The notes beneath the pieces were generated by a model. The model ran no database searches, was not told where the DNA came from, and worked only from the letters and a program-made list of their open reading frames with translations. The position numbers were made by a program, and so were the translations under genes. Below are positions 40,183 to 52,900 of a stretch of DNA of 64,000 bases, in pieces (the first letter of the stretch is position 1; every line of letters begins with the position of its first letter). Origin of the DNA: Linepithema humile (taxonomy: Eukaryota; Arthropoda; Insecta; Hymenoptera; Formicidae); assembly GCF_040581485.1 (NCBI RefSeq), contig NC_090131.1, positions 24,564,532 to 24,628,531 of the forward strand, in the 5' to 3' direction.

Positions 40183-40911
40183 TCACGAGGCGGTACATTG
40201 ACTCTTGATAATATTAACTAAATCCTTAACTAGTTCTCTATTCGTTACATTGATAAAATTGTCCTCGCCGGTGCCCATCCTGACTTTATTCGCATTATAG
40301 GTCATGATTTTTTTTCTCTTTGCTGACGCGTGAAATTCTTTAGCACCAGATTCCATAATTTTTTGAATGTTATCTCTTGTAATGCCAGCGCCAGGCATAA
40401 TTATCAGATGTTTTGGCGCTTTTTGCAACAAGACTTTTATCAGCTCTAGTCCTTCCAAAGCTGTATTCTTCTGTCCCGATGTCAGAATCCTCTGGAAGCC
40501 AAGATTCGCGATGATTTCCATGGATTTCAAAGGATCGTTCGTTAGGTCAAAAGCACGATGAAACGTCACCGGCAAGGGACGTGCGGCGGAAATGATCCTT
40601 TCACACGCGACAATATCGATTTCGCAATCAGCTGTCAACGCGCCAAAGACGAAGCCATTCACTTCGTGATCCTTGAGAATCTTCAAATCGTGCAGCATAG
40701 CGTCGAGCTCTTCGTGGCTGTAGATGAAATCGCCGTTGCGAATGCGGATCATAGCGTAAAGCGGAATGGTCGCCAAAGTTTTTATTTGTTTAATCAGACC
40801 TGGGCTCGGTGTTAAACCACCCTCCGAAAGGGCCATACAAACCTCCAGCCGGCTAGCTCCTCCTTCGATCGCGTTTCTCGCAGATTCTAAGGAGTCGATG
40901 CAGATCTCCAT
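40183..40911 (-). CDS. CUTC: CutC-family copper homeostasis protein (intact copy)
   Basis: Single-exon coding sequence of 242 residues, within the family range (bacterial about 248, human about 273). It starts MEICIDSLESARNAIEGGAS, has RLEVC and EGGLTPSPGL near the N-terminus, VTFHRAFDLTNDP in the middle and IIMPGAGITRDNIQKI near the C-terminus. All are hallmarks of the CutC TIM-barrel family, a cytosolic protein linked to copper handling and unrelated to the choline TMA-lyase also called CutC. I start at 40911 because that ATG follows a TTTGCAG acceptor and is the conserved family start. The frame stays open upstream to 41091 but that part is not family-like. It is the only undamaged copy of six. 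Confidence 0.9.
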   Translation of the reverse strand: MEICIDSLESARNAIEGGASRLEVCMALSEGGLTPSPGLIKQIKTLATIPLYAMIRIRNGDFIYSHEELDAMLHDLKILKDHEVNGFVFGALTADCEIDIVACERIISAARPLPVTFHRAFDLTNDPLKSMEIIANLGFQRILTSGQKNTALEGLELIKVLLQKAPKHLIIMPGAGITRDNIQKIMESGAKEFHASAKRKKIMTYNANKVRMGTGEDNFINVTNRELVKDLVNIIKSQCTAS

Positions 40912-42306
40912 CTGCAAAGTAAAATAATTAGTCAAACGATTGATAGATCGAGTAATATTAATTTTTTTACAAGTGCAATAATGTATTTGCACCTGTATAT
41001 AATTTAATATATAATTGCACTTCTTCAGAAAAACATATTTCTGAGAATAAATTAGTTTACGTCGTAAAAAAACTACATCATATGCTGGCAAATTAGCGCG
41101 CGATTATATCTCTTCGGTAAATTATCAACCGAAGTAAACAAGTATTATATTTACAAGAATAATTAATGACATTTGCATTTCTGTACATTAAACAAAGTTG
41201 GTCAGAGAGAATGACGAAATGTTATTTATGATTTTGTGACTTACTTCGGCTTATCAGCTGCTTGATCGATCAGATAGATTGACTGATGAGAGATTTAGGT
41301 TTAAATAAATTAAAGATGTATTGCACCGCTGCATTCACGGCGCATATTACTGATTTATGTAACACTTGTGCTTATGCTGCGTAGATTTAAGCCAGCGAAT
41401 GACAAAATTATTATTATAGATCTGTCGTGATATAAATGCGCCGTGAGAATTAATTTTTCCAAGCAACACAAGACGAGACTGCATCAGCTGGTAGCACTTT
41501 AGATATGGCTACCAGCTTGTGCCTCGTCAGTCGGAATCAGTATACGCGAGTCTCGCCATCTGTGTTTTATCAGGAAACGGTAACGATATCATTTGTTAGC
41601 CATGCCTTTTTCGCGAACTGTTTGATAACATTGTCAGCTATTTATTTGTGACAATTTTTTTCTCTGGTATTTCGATTGTGCATAATTATTTCATTTTGTT
41701 GTTAGATGAATTAATTTAAATCTCATTATGACGCTGTTATATCACGGACAATATTGCTTGTATTAATTTAAACGCATATGCATCGCGGAAAGATACATAA
41801 TTTGCAAAGATATATAAAATTCTTATTTATTGAGGGATAGGTTCGGATACAAGGTTCATGAAGCGTAATGTAATATTGTATTATACAACATATATAATAA
41901 AATAATACCAAGTGCGGCGCACGTAAATAATATTAATAATAATAATAATAAAATATCAATAAAATAATAGTAACAAATATCAAGCGAATTTTACGGTGAG
42001 CGATGACAGTGAAATTTAAAATTAGAAATGAAACACTAATCAGCACGTTACAATATGAAAATACCACAAATTTACTTCGCTCATTAACGAACGTATAAAT
42101 ATATTTTTTTTCCACGCACTTTAGATACGCGATGACGCGCACAAACTGACGGAACGAAACGTGTATATTTCCACTATTAACTCGACTCGATATAATCTAA
42201 ATCATATTCGCATTTCCGATTTACAATCGTGCGCATTTTTTCAATTTATTCGTTTAGCGTTTTCGGCAAGATTACACTTCGAGAAGGATTCGCATTCGGG
42301 ATTGTC
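40912..42306. other. Spacer of unit 6 and right edge of the array
   Basis: Homologous to 5660-7065 until GGGATTGTCT at 42306, after which the sequence becomes single-copy. It probably holds the 5' untranslated region and promoter of CutC. Both MITEs are absent. Confidence 0.6.
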
Positions 42307-42433
42307 TCCCCGAGACAGATCACCGCATTTGATTCCAATGATTACTGATTAATTAAAATATACAATTATGCGTACTCACGGGTTTAACGCAGGAAAAATA
42401 TACAATTTGTTATAATTATCATCGCGTTCTGAC

Positions 42434-42584
42434 CATAGGCGGACCTAGCACACTGCTTTTAAGAAAAAAAAAAAACGTTAAAATCATAAAATACAGTAAA
42501 AATCCTCAACAAATATGCATTCCACGCATTTTTGAGGAACGAAAATTAGATTTTTTTTTTAATCTTCGCTCAGATCCACCTATG
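42434..42584. mobile_element. MITE-like 151-bp inverted repeat
   Basis: The ends CATAGGCGGACCTAGC and GCTCAGATCCACCTATG are imperfect inverted repeats around an A/T-rich centre. It lies in the 3' flank or 3' UTR of the LIM gene, just outside the array. I see no clean target duplication. Confidence 0.5.
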
Positions 42585-42649
42585 CATTCGACTAAAATTC
42601 AATAGCGATATACAAGGGGAGAAGAAGGTGAGGTGGGAGACTTGGAAAA

Positions 42650-42833
42650 TCAGAGCTCGCCATTTGAGACCGCGATTGGCGACGGGCTTGTGGAATTGTT
42701 GGAGTTCGTCGCCCATTTGTTCTTGTGTGGATCGACGCCAAAGCCCTCGTCGTAGTTTCCTCGTGTGATGAAGAGTTGCTTGAAGTGCGGGATGCAGTAC
42801 AGCTTCCCATTGTTCAGGGTGAAAGAGTCCATC
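42650..42833 (-). CDS. LIM gene terminal exon (second half of LIM 2, C-terminal tail)
   Basis: Enters in phase 2 after GAACAG. It encodes MDSFTLNNGKLYCIPHFKQL, with the final C-x2-H zinc ligands, then GNYDEGFGVDPHKNKW and a Ser/Asn-rich end NGEL followed by TGA. GNYDEGFG is the best link to EPLIN. Confidence 0.88.
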
Positions 42834-45800
42834 CTGTTCGAACGCATAAAATCGTTATAATTTTATTACGTTAAATTCAGGGCGTACTTAAAAAACATTT
42901 CAGTTTTTAAAGAAATATATATTAAATTTCTACGAATCATAATCATTACATTTTTGCAGGAAAACTTTTTTTAAAACAGTCGCCAATATTTATTTGTATA
43001 TTAATATTATTTCGCTGGCGAAAAGTACAAGATTATTAAATTACAAAGCTGATAGGCAAGTATGATAGAAGCAAGAATTCATACGCGTTTCCTTTCGTTA
43101 CCTTAAAATGCAGTTGCACTGGAGACACCGGAAGCATTGCTTGTGAAAGATTTTGTTATTGGTCTCAACTTTCTCCAAGGGGTAGACCTTCTTTTGACAG
43201 CTTTCGCACACGTCCGTGCAGGTCGTCTGGATCTCCTATTTTGTTTACGTCAAAACAAGACGATATAATAATTTATCCTTATGAATGCCCATGCGATGAT
43301 TGAATAATGGGAAGTGTATTTGAATGATGAAATGTAATGTGTAAGGGATATGTACGCTACGCGAAAGAAGAAGACGAGGAAAGGCCGCGCTGCTTCTCAA
43401 ATCGACGAGACAGATTTAGCATCTCTTTTATTTACCACTTGTGTATTATCGTAATAAATGTTACACGAGAAAGATTAACAGAACAGGATCGTTATACATC
43501 GATAGAAACGATACGCTAAAGGTCGCAATAAAATCGTGAAATATATATATAATATTATCGCTAACTATTATGCTACAAATTAGGCGACTTCGAGAGGCCG
43601 TAACGAGAACTTGCGAAATTGTCTCGAAATTTTAACATCTCGATTATTCGAGCGGATTGTTCGCAAATCAAAACCAGCTTAGCGCTTCTTGATATAAATC
43701 TCATCCGCATATTTTCACTTCGCGTAAAATAGAAAGACATCGGCTGTCTCGATAATATACATTTTCGATCTTTTTTTTTTTTTTTTTTTTCTTTCCACAG
43801 CACCTAAATAATTGTCTACAAAATTCGTATGCGTCTATAAACAATTCTCTGCACTCGATTCAAAAACTCGATAAGCGATCGCGTTTTACCCTGATATTCT
43901 GCGACCGAAAATCAGTCGCATTGTGCTTCTTCTCTGAAAGTGTAAAGTGTGCCGATAGGTACGGTGCTTCGATAACTTTCTCGTATATGACAGTATCAGC
44001 GAAAATGTCAGTTATAAAGATTTATGACGAAGCTGCTTTCCTGCATGATCTGGCGATGAGTATCAAAACAAATGAAATCATCGATAAAAGGATATCTTAC
44101 TCACGAGAAATAATGCACTTAGGCGTAATACAACAAGAATTAATATTTTTTGCGCTCTAAACAATAAAATACGTAATCACGGTCTTTCATATCGCACAAG
44201 TGTATAGATATATATATATATATATATATTGTATATACACGTGTGTTTTTTTCCCGAACAGTTTGATCGTTGACGCATATAAAAATCTACGCACTACCGC
44301 GCTAAGCTGTAAAAAGAGTCGAAATTTGTAAAAGCGATCGAAATAGCTACGGTCCTAACCACTAGTCGGCCCTAGAGCACCCGACACTTCCTCTACAGGC
44401 GATAATTCCTCGTTTCAGGCTCTCATCCCGCACGTGAAATTTGGGGAAGCATTACTTTTTACTTCTTGTTTGTCATTCTCACGCACTTTCTTTTTCTTTC
44501 GCGCTCTTACTCTCGCTCTTTGTTTCTCTCTCTCTCTCTCTCTCTCTCTACTCATTCATCTATCGACGAAAAACTTGGCACTTATGAAAATCAGAAATCT
44601 AAAGCGGTAGACAAAGATCGTAACGATGAGGAAAAAAAGTTTTGATCTTGCTGTTGTTAGTTAAGTATTCATTAAATGCGATGAATTAAAAAAAATATGA
44701 ATAATTGTCGATGATAAAGATGTGATCTGCAAATATTATTTATCTACTGTTTGCTCGAAATATTTTGCAACCAGCCTCGTGATTTAATATAATGTATTTT
44801 AATCAATTAGTTGATTGACTGATTACTCTAAATAGTGGATGATTTATCACACACAAAGAAATCACAAAGGCACGTTATATTGTAACATTCAATGATTGTG
44901 TCAAGAAGAGTTAAAATCCGTTCCGAGAAAAATCGTTATGTTGAAAGTTGAATGTATTCAACAAAATTTGATACTTTGTAAAATCATCGTGACTCCTCTG
45001 TCCCGAATAAGAATTGCTATATAAAAATTATTAATCACACAATCGCTCACGCGATTACATTTGAACTTTTGATTAATTATGAAGATGTTTTAATGGATCA
45101 CCGTTAAGTTATGGCTGACTGAGTCCGCATCGTTACGAATTTCACTACTTAGGAGCGAATCCATCGTGCTTCATGTTGGTATGTCGGTCACACGTGTCTA
45201 ATAGAATTTTGATGATAATGAAGCTGTGTAACCGACGTACCTATGACGCAGATGGGCGCTCGTCTTTTTTATATAAAGTAAATTAGTAAACAAGGTTTTT
45301 CTCTTTGTTATAAATATATATATTAAGATAAGATGTCGAGCGTTTCCGCGTAACAAATATATTTGCGCGATCTCTTGATAAAATAAAAATATTATTCAAT
45401 TAGACAAAAATATTAAATACTCTGTAAAATATTAAAAATTATATGACTCTCTCTCTCTCTTTCTCTCATTAAATTTTGAAACCGTCCAAGTTTCCTTCTT
45501 CTAATATATAGATTTTTATATAAAATAATGATTAATAGATGGATTATAAATTTTTCGACAGCACTATAATCGGATTTGCGATACAGATGTACTGAATTTC
45601 TCGCACGCCTTTTCTTACGTGACTCAGCGTATTGCTGCCTCGCGCGCTTTACAGCCATCTGCCTTGGATTGTTTTTTTCTTTTTTTCCGCTGACGTACTT
45701 CTTCGTATCTAATTGGCGATTGAATGAAACGCTCGACGGATCCGGAGTTGCGCAGACTTTCATAGTGTAATAATATATTAACGCATAACATATGGTACAG

Positions 45801-48800
45801 TCTACGGGCTAGATTCGCTACACGAGAACGTAACGCTCGGCGTGTTAAAACCATCTCCCTAAGAAAAACACAAGATCGTTACAGTAATTGACGATAACCG
45901 AACATTATTGCGCAATGCACGAGATTTAAAAAAAAAAAAAACTTTTTCCATCGCAGTTGTGTTGCCGACGCTCTCCTTCCTTCCGTCGATTCTTCTCCTT
46001 CTCTCTCCCCTCCTCGCAATCGATTTAATCCAGCCGCATATCTTCGGTCTCTCTCCCTTACTGCATCGCGTCACAAAAAGAAGATAATTTGACATTGCTT
46101 GTGATAATTTTTTCTTTATGATACCACACGACACAAGCGGGCAGGATTCGATTAAAATGTCGCAGGCAGATTTTAAACGAAACAAAAAAAAGAACAATAT
46201 AAGAACAATAACGCAAAATTAAAAAATAATCACATCGATCATGCTCGACAATAATCAACGAAAGGAATAAAAGTGGTTAAATCGTCGACGCTCGCACATT
46301 TGGAGTTTTACAACACATATTCCCTAAAAATTTCATCCAACTGCGTAAATTTTGTATTTTTATTAAACTAATTGAATTATTTTTTCACTTTTAGATGCGG
46401 AATTGAAGTTTCTACGTTATGTGCGCTCATTTCTTGCAAGCAATAAAGGATTAAATTCTCATCACGTAAACGGGTAAGTTTGAATATAAAATTTTCTATA
46501 TTACATATTTTACATATTAGAAATATGTTTCTATGAAAATAGAAATGGTTTAAGAATTCGAGTAATGAATTTGATAGTATTCATTGCTTAAACAATATAA
46601 ATAATGTTTATTAAGATATTATTATTGCTCCAAAATATAGCACACGTTCGCAGTTCTTGCCATTTAATATAAACGAATATTTAAAGATAATATATGCAGA
46701 TATTTAAAGCTAAGCGAATAAATAGCTTAAAAATATTAGCTAATATTAAAATTTAGCTTTCGCGAATATATAACAAATCTGTATAATATATCTTAATTTT
46801 AACTGGACATTATATTATATCATAAAAAAAACAATTAAGATTATTGATTTTTCATGCGAAAAAAAGTTATAGAAAATTTTGATAACAGCGAGCAAACGGA
46901 CATATTTTCATATATTTTCATAATGGACATATTACATTCGCAAAATCCACTGTACAAAACGTAGAATTAGCGGATTAAGTGATTATAAGCGATTAGTTCT
47001 CATTACAAAATATACATATATGTGTCGCCAATAAAAAGTGCAAAATTAAATTCTCATTATATGTATAGAAAACGGAGCACATAAAATAAAATAAATTAAA
47101 AATTCGGTCGTGCTTTCAAGCAGTGCTCGAGTTGCGTCAAAACATATTGGAAATATTGCAATTTATTACTCAAAACGAAACGTCTATTAAAAACGTGTAT
47201 CTAAAATATTAGATTTCTTCTAAAATTTTGACACAATATAGACACTGCTTGTAGAATAAAACCATACTTATCATTCTAACATATAAATTGAAAATGGATA
47301 AAACAGGCAGACGATAATTACAAATCACACCATGCGCATACTTTATAATGCCGAGTTGTTTACAAACGAAAAAGGAAAAATTTGATGGAAATGTTGTTGT
47401 TAAAAAAAAAAAAGGGATCAAAGTTCTCCAAAACGTCTCCTTAATTAATTACATCGGTAAATGACGAATTAAGACGAATTAAAACGAGTGATGTATATAT
47501 AAAATTAGTGGATGCAAGGAAAATAATAATAACTATATGAACAGGTCGTAATATGGTGTTGAAGTATATTTATCGAATGAAGAATGAAAGTGCGATTATA
47601 ACGAACATAATGCTGTACTCACCACAAATCGATTGACTTTGACCTTCGGTGCGCGCGGGGATTCGTTGGTCTGCGAGCCGAGGGACTCGAAACGAGCCCT
47701 CAGACTGCTCGCAGATTCTATGCTCGACTGATCGCCCGTGCCTTGAGCCATCTCTATTTCGGCGATGTGGTGATTGCTGACTTTGCCGTCGGTCTCCTCC
47801 CAGTGCTCGAACTTAGCGCGTAGAGTCTTGGCGCGCGCTGCGTTCTGCGCCTGTTTCAAGAACTCGTCCTCGACCTAGGTGGACAACAGACGGGAGAAGG
47901 CCGTAGATTACAGGGTGGTACGTGCCAACAAGCCTACTTTCGCGAAACTACGAAATCTGAAATATCGGTTTGCCCGAAAAGAAGTTCGCGCTAATTTCTT
48001 AATGCTGCAATGACAACACGTTCGGACAAGCCGGCCACTCTGGCCACTTTTAGAGTGTTAGATCTTAATTCATTCGGTAATTAAGACGCGGAGGAATTGT
48101 ATATATTTAAGACGAAGGGAAGATTTCAGAAAGAAGTAAAAAGGAAACTTGAGGAATTTTATAATTCCAGTAAATAAATCGTACTCATCCCAGTATCATA
48201 TGTTAAGCAACAGCTTTTCATTTGTATCTCGGTTCCATTTTATCGATAAGCTTGATCCCAAAATATTCGACATAAATCTTACCTTATCTGAGCTGCGGAC
48301 GTAGTTGGGATCTCTTTCCTCGGCACTGTCGTCACCGTCGGACTCCTCGCCCTCTTCTTCCTCGTCCTCTTCCGAGTCCGAGGCCGTCGCCTTGGCGTAC
48401 TTGTCCTCGGGAGGCGGCGTGAAGCGCTTTAGGGGTTTCGGGCCCTCCGGCAATTCTTCCTTGCTCGCGTTTTCCTCCATTTGTCGGAAGATGGACAGCA
48501 TCTTCCTCGCCGTGTCCGTGTGCACTACCTCGTTCACTCTGTCGTCGGCTCTGACCACGTCGGGATCGCGGTAGATTTCTCGATCTGGTGAATCCATCTG
48601 TCCAATTGTTAAGGAAAAAATAATATATATTGACATAATAATTGAATAAGGCTCGAATCGTATAACTTGATCATCCTATTTTCATAACTAATAAAGTAAT
48701 CTTAATTTTTCTTATATTTTGAATAATTTATTTCAGAAGGTCCTACAAGACTTATAGTTTTCATTATCCATTTGTTTCAAATTGAAAGAAAACAGTTTTT

Positions 48801-49903
48801 TTTTTTAAGTTTTTAGATGTAAAGATAATTAGTCAAATTAATGTTAATTAATTAATTCAATATTTTTCAGTTATTTTATTGCTTACTTTATAATCGCACA
48901 ACCATTATCATTTCTGCACAAGAAAACGACAGACGTACTATGTCTGATGTCTCACAATCAGATAATGTCTTTTATTTTCACAGATGTGTTGATTTTTTGA
49001 TAAAAGGATGTATTTCTAACTGGCAAATTCTTCGATAAATTTTGAATCATGCTTTTACTGCATATAAATTGTTGTTTTTAAAGAGATTGTTTTTTCGAAT
49101 TTTGTTGTTCAAAAAAGAGAATAATAAATATATAAGAAATAATATTATATTAATTTTGATACTATTTTTATTTTGACTATCTTTTTTATTATTTTTTTAT
49201 TTTCGATAATGTTTAATTATTTTTATCGCTCAAAATCGGTAAATCAAAAATCAAAATTTTGTTTGTAAGTATCTATATTATGAAAATAATCTTGAGGAAA
49301 AATGTTAAATTATAGAAAAATATCTTATCTGATATATTATCTAGCTAATTATTTACACTAATGATTTATTTATAATCAATGTGCGCAATACTTTTATATT
49401 AATTATGTAATGTATTTTCATGAATTTGTTTCATGTTTTAAAGAATTTGCCAAAGCGTTGATATCAGTAGATTATGTATTCATGATTCATCGTTTTTTAT
49501 TCGCGCGATTGTTGCTCTAAAATTCGTAGAGAAGTTACTCGTGGCAAGGACGAGTTGATTGAAAAGAACACGAGCTCGTATATATTGTTCATTTTATCAC
49601 GCGATAAGTTTAAGCCGAATTTTTAAGCCATGATGCATCGTCGGAGATCCAGGTAAGCTGGAGATCGACGACCGAAATGTTCCTTTTAACCGTATCCGGC
49701 GTGAATCAGCTTTAGGGATTCAAGCGTGGGTGGTACACGGCAATAAATTTCGTGGGAAGAATACAGGTTTTTTTTAAACGAAGGCTTATTCTGAAGGCTT
49801 AAGTATATGAATATAATATAGTATAAAACATTTAATATAATGCAACAAAGTTAGGAAAGTCGTCAAAGATAATAAATTAAATAATATTCAAAAGAGAGGA
49901 AAT

Positions 49904-49953
<50 letters not shown>

Positions 49954-52900
49954 AAATTCAAATACAATATTAAGAAAAAGTATGTTATAAATAAATTCAA
50001 TTGCGCACAAACAGAAACTTTAAGGAAAATTCACATGCTTCTAAAAAATTCAATTTGAAGAAGAAATCATGCAACGCACACTAACAGCCAGACATTCGCA
50101 TGCTTGAAAGTTTTAGCAACGACAACGCAATATCAAATGGAATTCCTATTGTGAATCGAAACTGTTTCTTTGCAAGTTCTGAGGGTTAGCCCTTTTCGAC
50201 CCGTGCGCGCTTATACCTGAGCCTGAGACAGTCAGGTAAGGCTGGGAATCTGATGACGCAGAACGATTGAAGGTTGCTCGAAACTTATGACATTTCAAAA
50301 CAACCACCCTCACGATCAATTCACGTTCCATCGGGAACGGTACCGCCGCCAAATCGTCGGCTTAATCTGGCAAAAGGGCTGCGGGCCGCTTCAAGGTTGA
50401 CATTTTAAATGACGATTGACATGTTCAAGAGCCGCGATCTGGAATAGTCAATTGTCGTCACTTGCGATGATTTATCTATTCGCTTCTTGCTTTCGTTTAT
50501 ATTGACGGGTTTTGCTCTACGATGAAAAGCACGATGCGTGATTCGTTTAGACAGCAGCGAAGAATAAAGTCTTCAATACTTGTTGAAATGAATATATTAC
50601 AGTTAGGAGGAACTAATTAAAGTAATTAGAGGAATAAATGACTGGAAATTTTTTGTGAATGTATGCAGAGAAAGATTGCATAATCGTATCATCAATTAAA
50701 AAATGTCTTATCATTATGAAATCGTAGATAGGAATCCTGAATACAAATTTTGAATAAGAATTCTGAATAATCTTATTGACGATGGGGATATTTATAAATT
50801 CGAATCAATCCAGCGTGAATTTTTAGCGAAAAGCGACAGGAAATGAAAGATCAATAATTCCCGATCTATGTTTCTCTTGGGTTGCATAAGAAAATCGTAT
50901 TTATCATATTTTGCTCGGAATTCAGGAAATTCCGTCACACGAAAGAATTATTTTATTATCTATTTTTCAATTCAAATTTGTGTGTTAATAAATAAAAGAT
51001 TTTTTTTAGTCACGATACAAAAAGTAAAAGAAACGGATAATTTTTCGCGCTACTTTAACTTTCGTGCTGGAGTAATGGAATGTCGGGAGAAGCTACGAGA
51101 GCGTACTTCCAGCAGAATTCCATAAAATCAGCAGTCCAGAAAGGATATTTGATCACACGGTATCCCTCTGCCGACACGTCAAGCGGCAAATCAAGCCGCG
51201 ACGAGATTGCGCCCCGAGCGACGTCCGCTCCTTCACAGATTACCATCAACGGAAACGCTCTTATGGTCGCACGATAAAGTCAGAAAAAGACCCTGATTGT
51301 ATACTTCAGAGAGCAATTAGAACAACCAACAATTCGATGGAAACACAACTATTTTGCACATATTAATTATTCTATCTAAATGCTTCAAGGTAATTGAAAC
51401 TTTCATAAGAAAGTCGCACGCAATTTTCACTTCTTTTGTGAACGCGTCAAAATGTATCGCTCGAGAACACTTTAGAGAACAACCTATAATTGGAAAGATC
51501 TCGCATACCAAATACACACTAACCGTATTTAAAGTATTTAGAAAAACCAATCGTGTATCTTGTCAATATGTAAATGAGCGTGAATGCATAATGCAATTAA
51601 TTGGCGGATCGACGGTTAATTGCTTTCGATCTGAATAATCTGCTATAAATAGCAACTGAAAAAACTTAAATACCGGGAAATGTTTAGTAAAAGTAGGCCG
51701 GATATTAAAATGCGTCATTTTAATTCCGAAAAATTCAATCGCGCCTTAATAACACCTTGAAATAATTGAAACTTTGACATCAACAATTTAGATTTTTTTA
51801 GCAAGTAAAATGTGTGTCCGTAAAATATAATTTATACTTCAAAATTTTTTTAAATTCCAAACACTATTCCGAAAAATTTTGTTGCAACTGCAAAACGCGT
51901 TATCAGGTCGATGATTATTTTTCAATTAATTATAAAAAAAATTTCGGCGTCGTCCTTAGCAAATAGGTCACTCACAAGCACGAAACAATTTTTAATCAAC
52001 CAGACCCGAATATTAAGCATCGATCATCTTGCCGAAAGTACGTAAATCGATCGCGATTGCCGGAATGCCGTCAATCGAAGCGTTCGCCGGAGCATTAATT
52101 ATCCGTCAGCTTGTCAATTGGGGATTCTTCCGCGTCACTTTTTCAAGATGCATCGCTCAAACACCGAGCGATGCTCAATACCGAGTAATCTCGAGTAGTA
52201 TGTGCGAAAAGTACAGCACACCTGACAATTTAATCGCGATTACGGAACAATGATTGACTGGGGCGCGCACGCCGGGCCGATAATTACCTTTTCCCGTAAT
52301 TAAATTTCCGTTATTAAAGCTCCTTCGCGGCGAGCGGATCGCGACTGAGCGTCGTCACTTAAACTGCCGCGAGTCCCGTCCGCGTCACTTCGGCACGCAC
52401 TCGAGGGTCCCTCTTTCTCCGGTTCGTGAGAAGTTCGTGCGGACGGCGCGCGACAGCCGGTTGCTGTTCGACGACGGCGGGCCGCCGGTTGCTATGCCGT
52501 TCGCACGACGAGGATACGGACCGGCGGTGTGTATTCCTCCCCTCGGTGTGTGAGTTACTGGGAGGGCCCGCGTCGCGCGCGATGGTGGTGCGCCTTCCCT
52601 CGGTTAGATTCTCGGGGCCCGCCGATCCCCGGTCTGCTCCTCGCTCGGCTCTTCACGAATGGAAGGATGTAGGAATACTAACGGTAAAAGTATGGCCGCT
52701 GCTGCGCCGGCCGCTCCGGGGGGGTTCAAGGACAGTCCGGTTTGTCGGAGTCAACTCTCTCGCCACTGTGTGTGCACGGACCCTTTTATAAGCTGCGTCC
52801 GCGAACGACGGCGGGACTTGTTATCGCGCTTCGATAATTATCGATAGACATGTATCCCACGCCGGGGATATATTGGTGAGTAAAAGAGGAAAAAGTTTCA

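Larger units (their letters stand above)
1..42306 (-). repeat. Six-unit tandem array of [allantoicase + CutC] segments
   Basis: Six direct repeats follow one another with no unrelated DNA between them. Junctions, placed at a shared GTCT, lie near 7066, 14740, 23038, 30287 and 35452, and the last unit ends near 42306. Full unit lengths are therefore about 7.67, 8.30, 7.25, 5.17 and 6.86 kb, and unit 1 is cut by the window edge. On the plus strand each unit runs: junction fragment of the LIM gene, allantoicase 3' flank, allantoicase (reversed), CutC (reversed), about 1.4 kb of spacer. Length differences come from a 612-bp exon-cassette duplication and two MITEs (unit 3), two MITEs (unit 2), and loss of most of CutC and the spacer (unit 5). 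By eye, coding exons of units 1/2, 3/4 and 5/6 pair as closest relatives. Confidence 0.93.

Noticed and set aside
40183..41091. CutC with a 60-residue N-terminal extension starting MPAYDV
   Set aside because: The family start MEICIDS follows a TTTGCAG acceptor and the upstream part is not family-like. In pseudogene copy 4 the same upstream frame is also open, so openness is not evidence of coding.
44161..45400. tRNA, rRNA or CRISPR-like arrays
   Set aside because: I found no cloverleaf-like or regularly spaced repeat pattern here or elsewhere, only microsatellites and the tandem gene units.
52426..52791. Plus-strand protein of 121 residues
   Set aside because: Arg/Ser/Gly-rich translation of a CpG-rich block with no domain-like pattern. 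A regulatory region is more likely.
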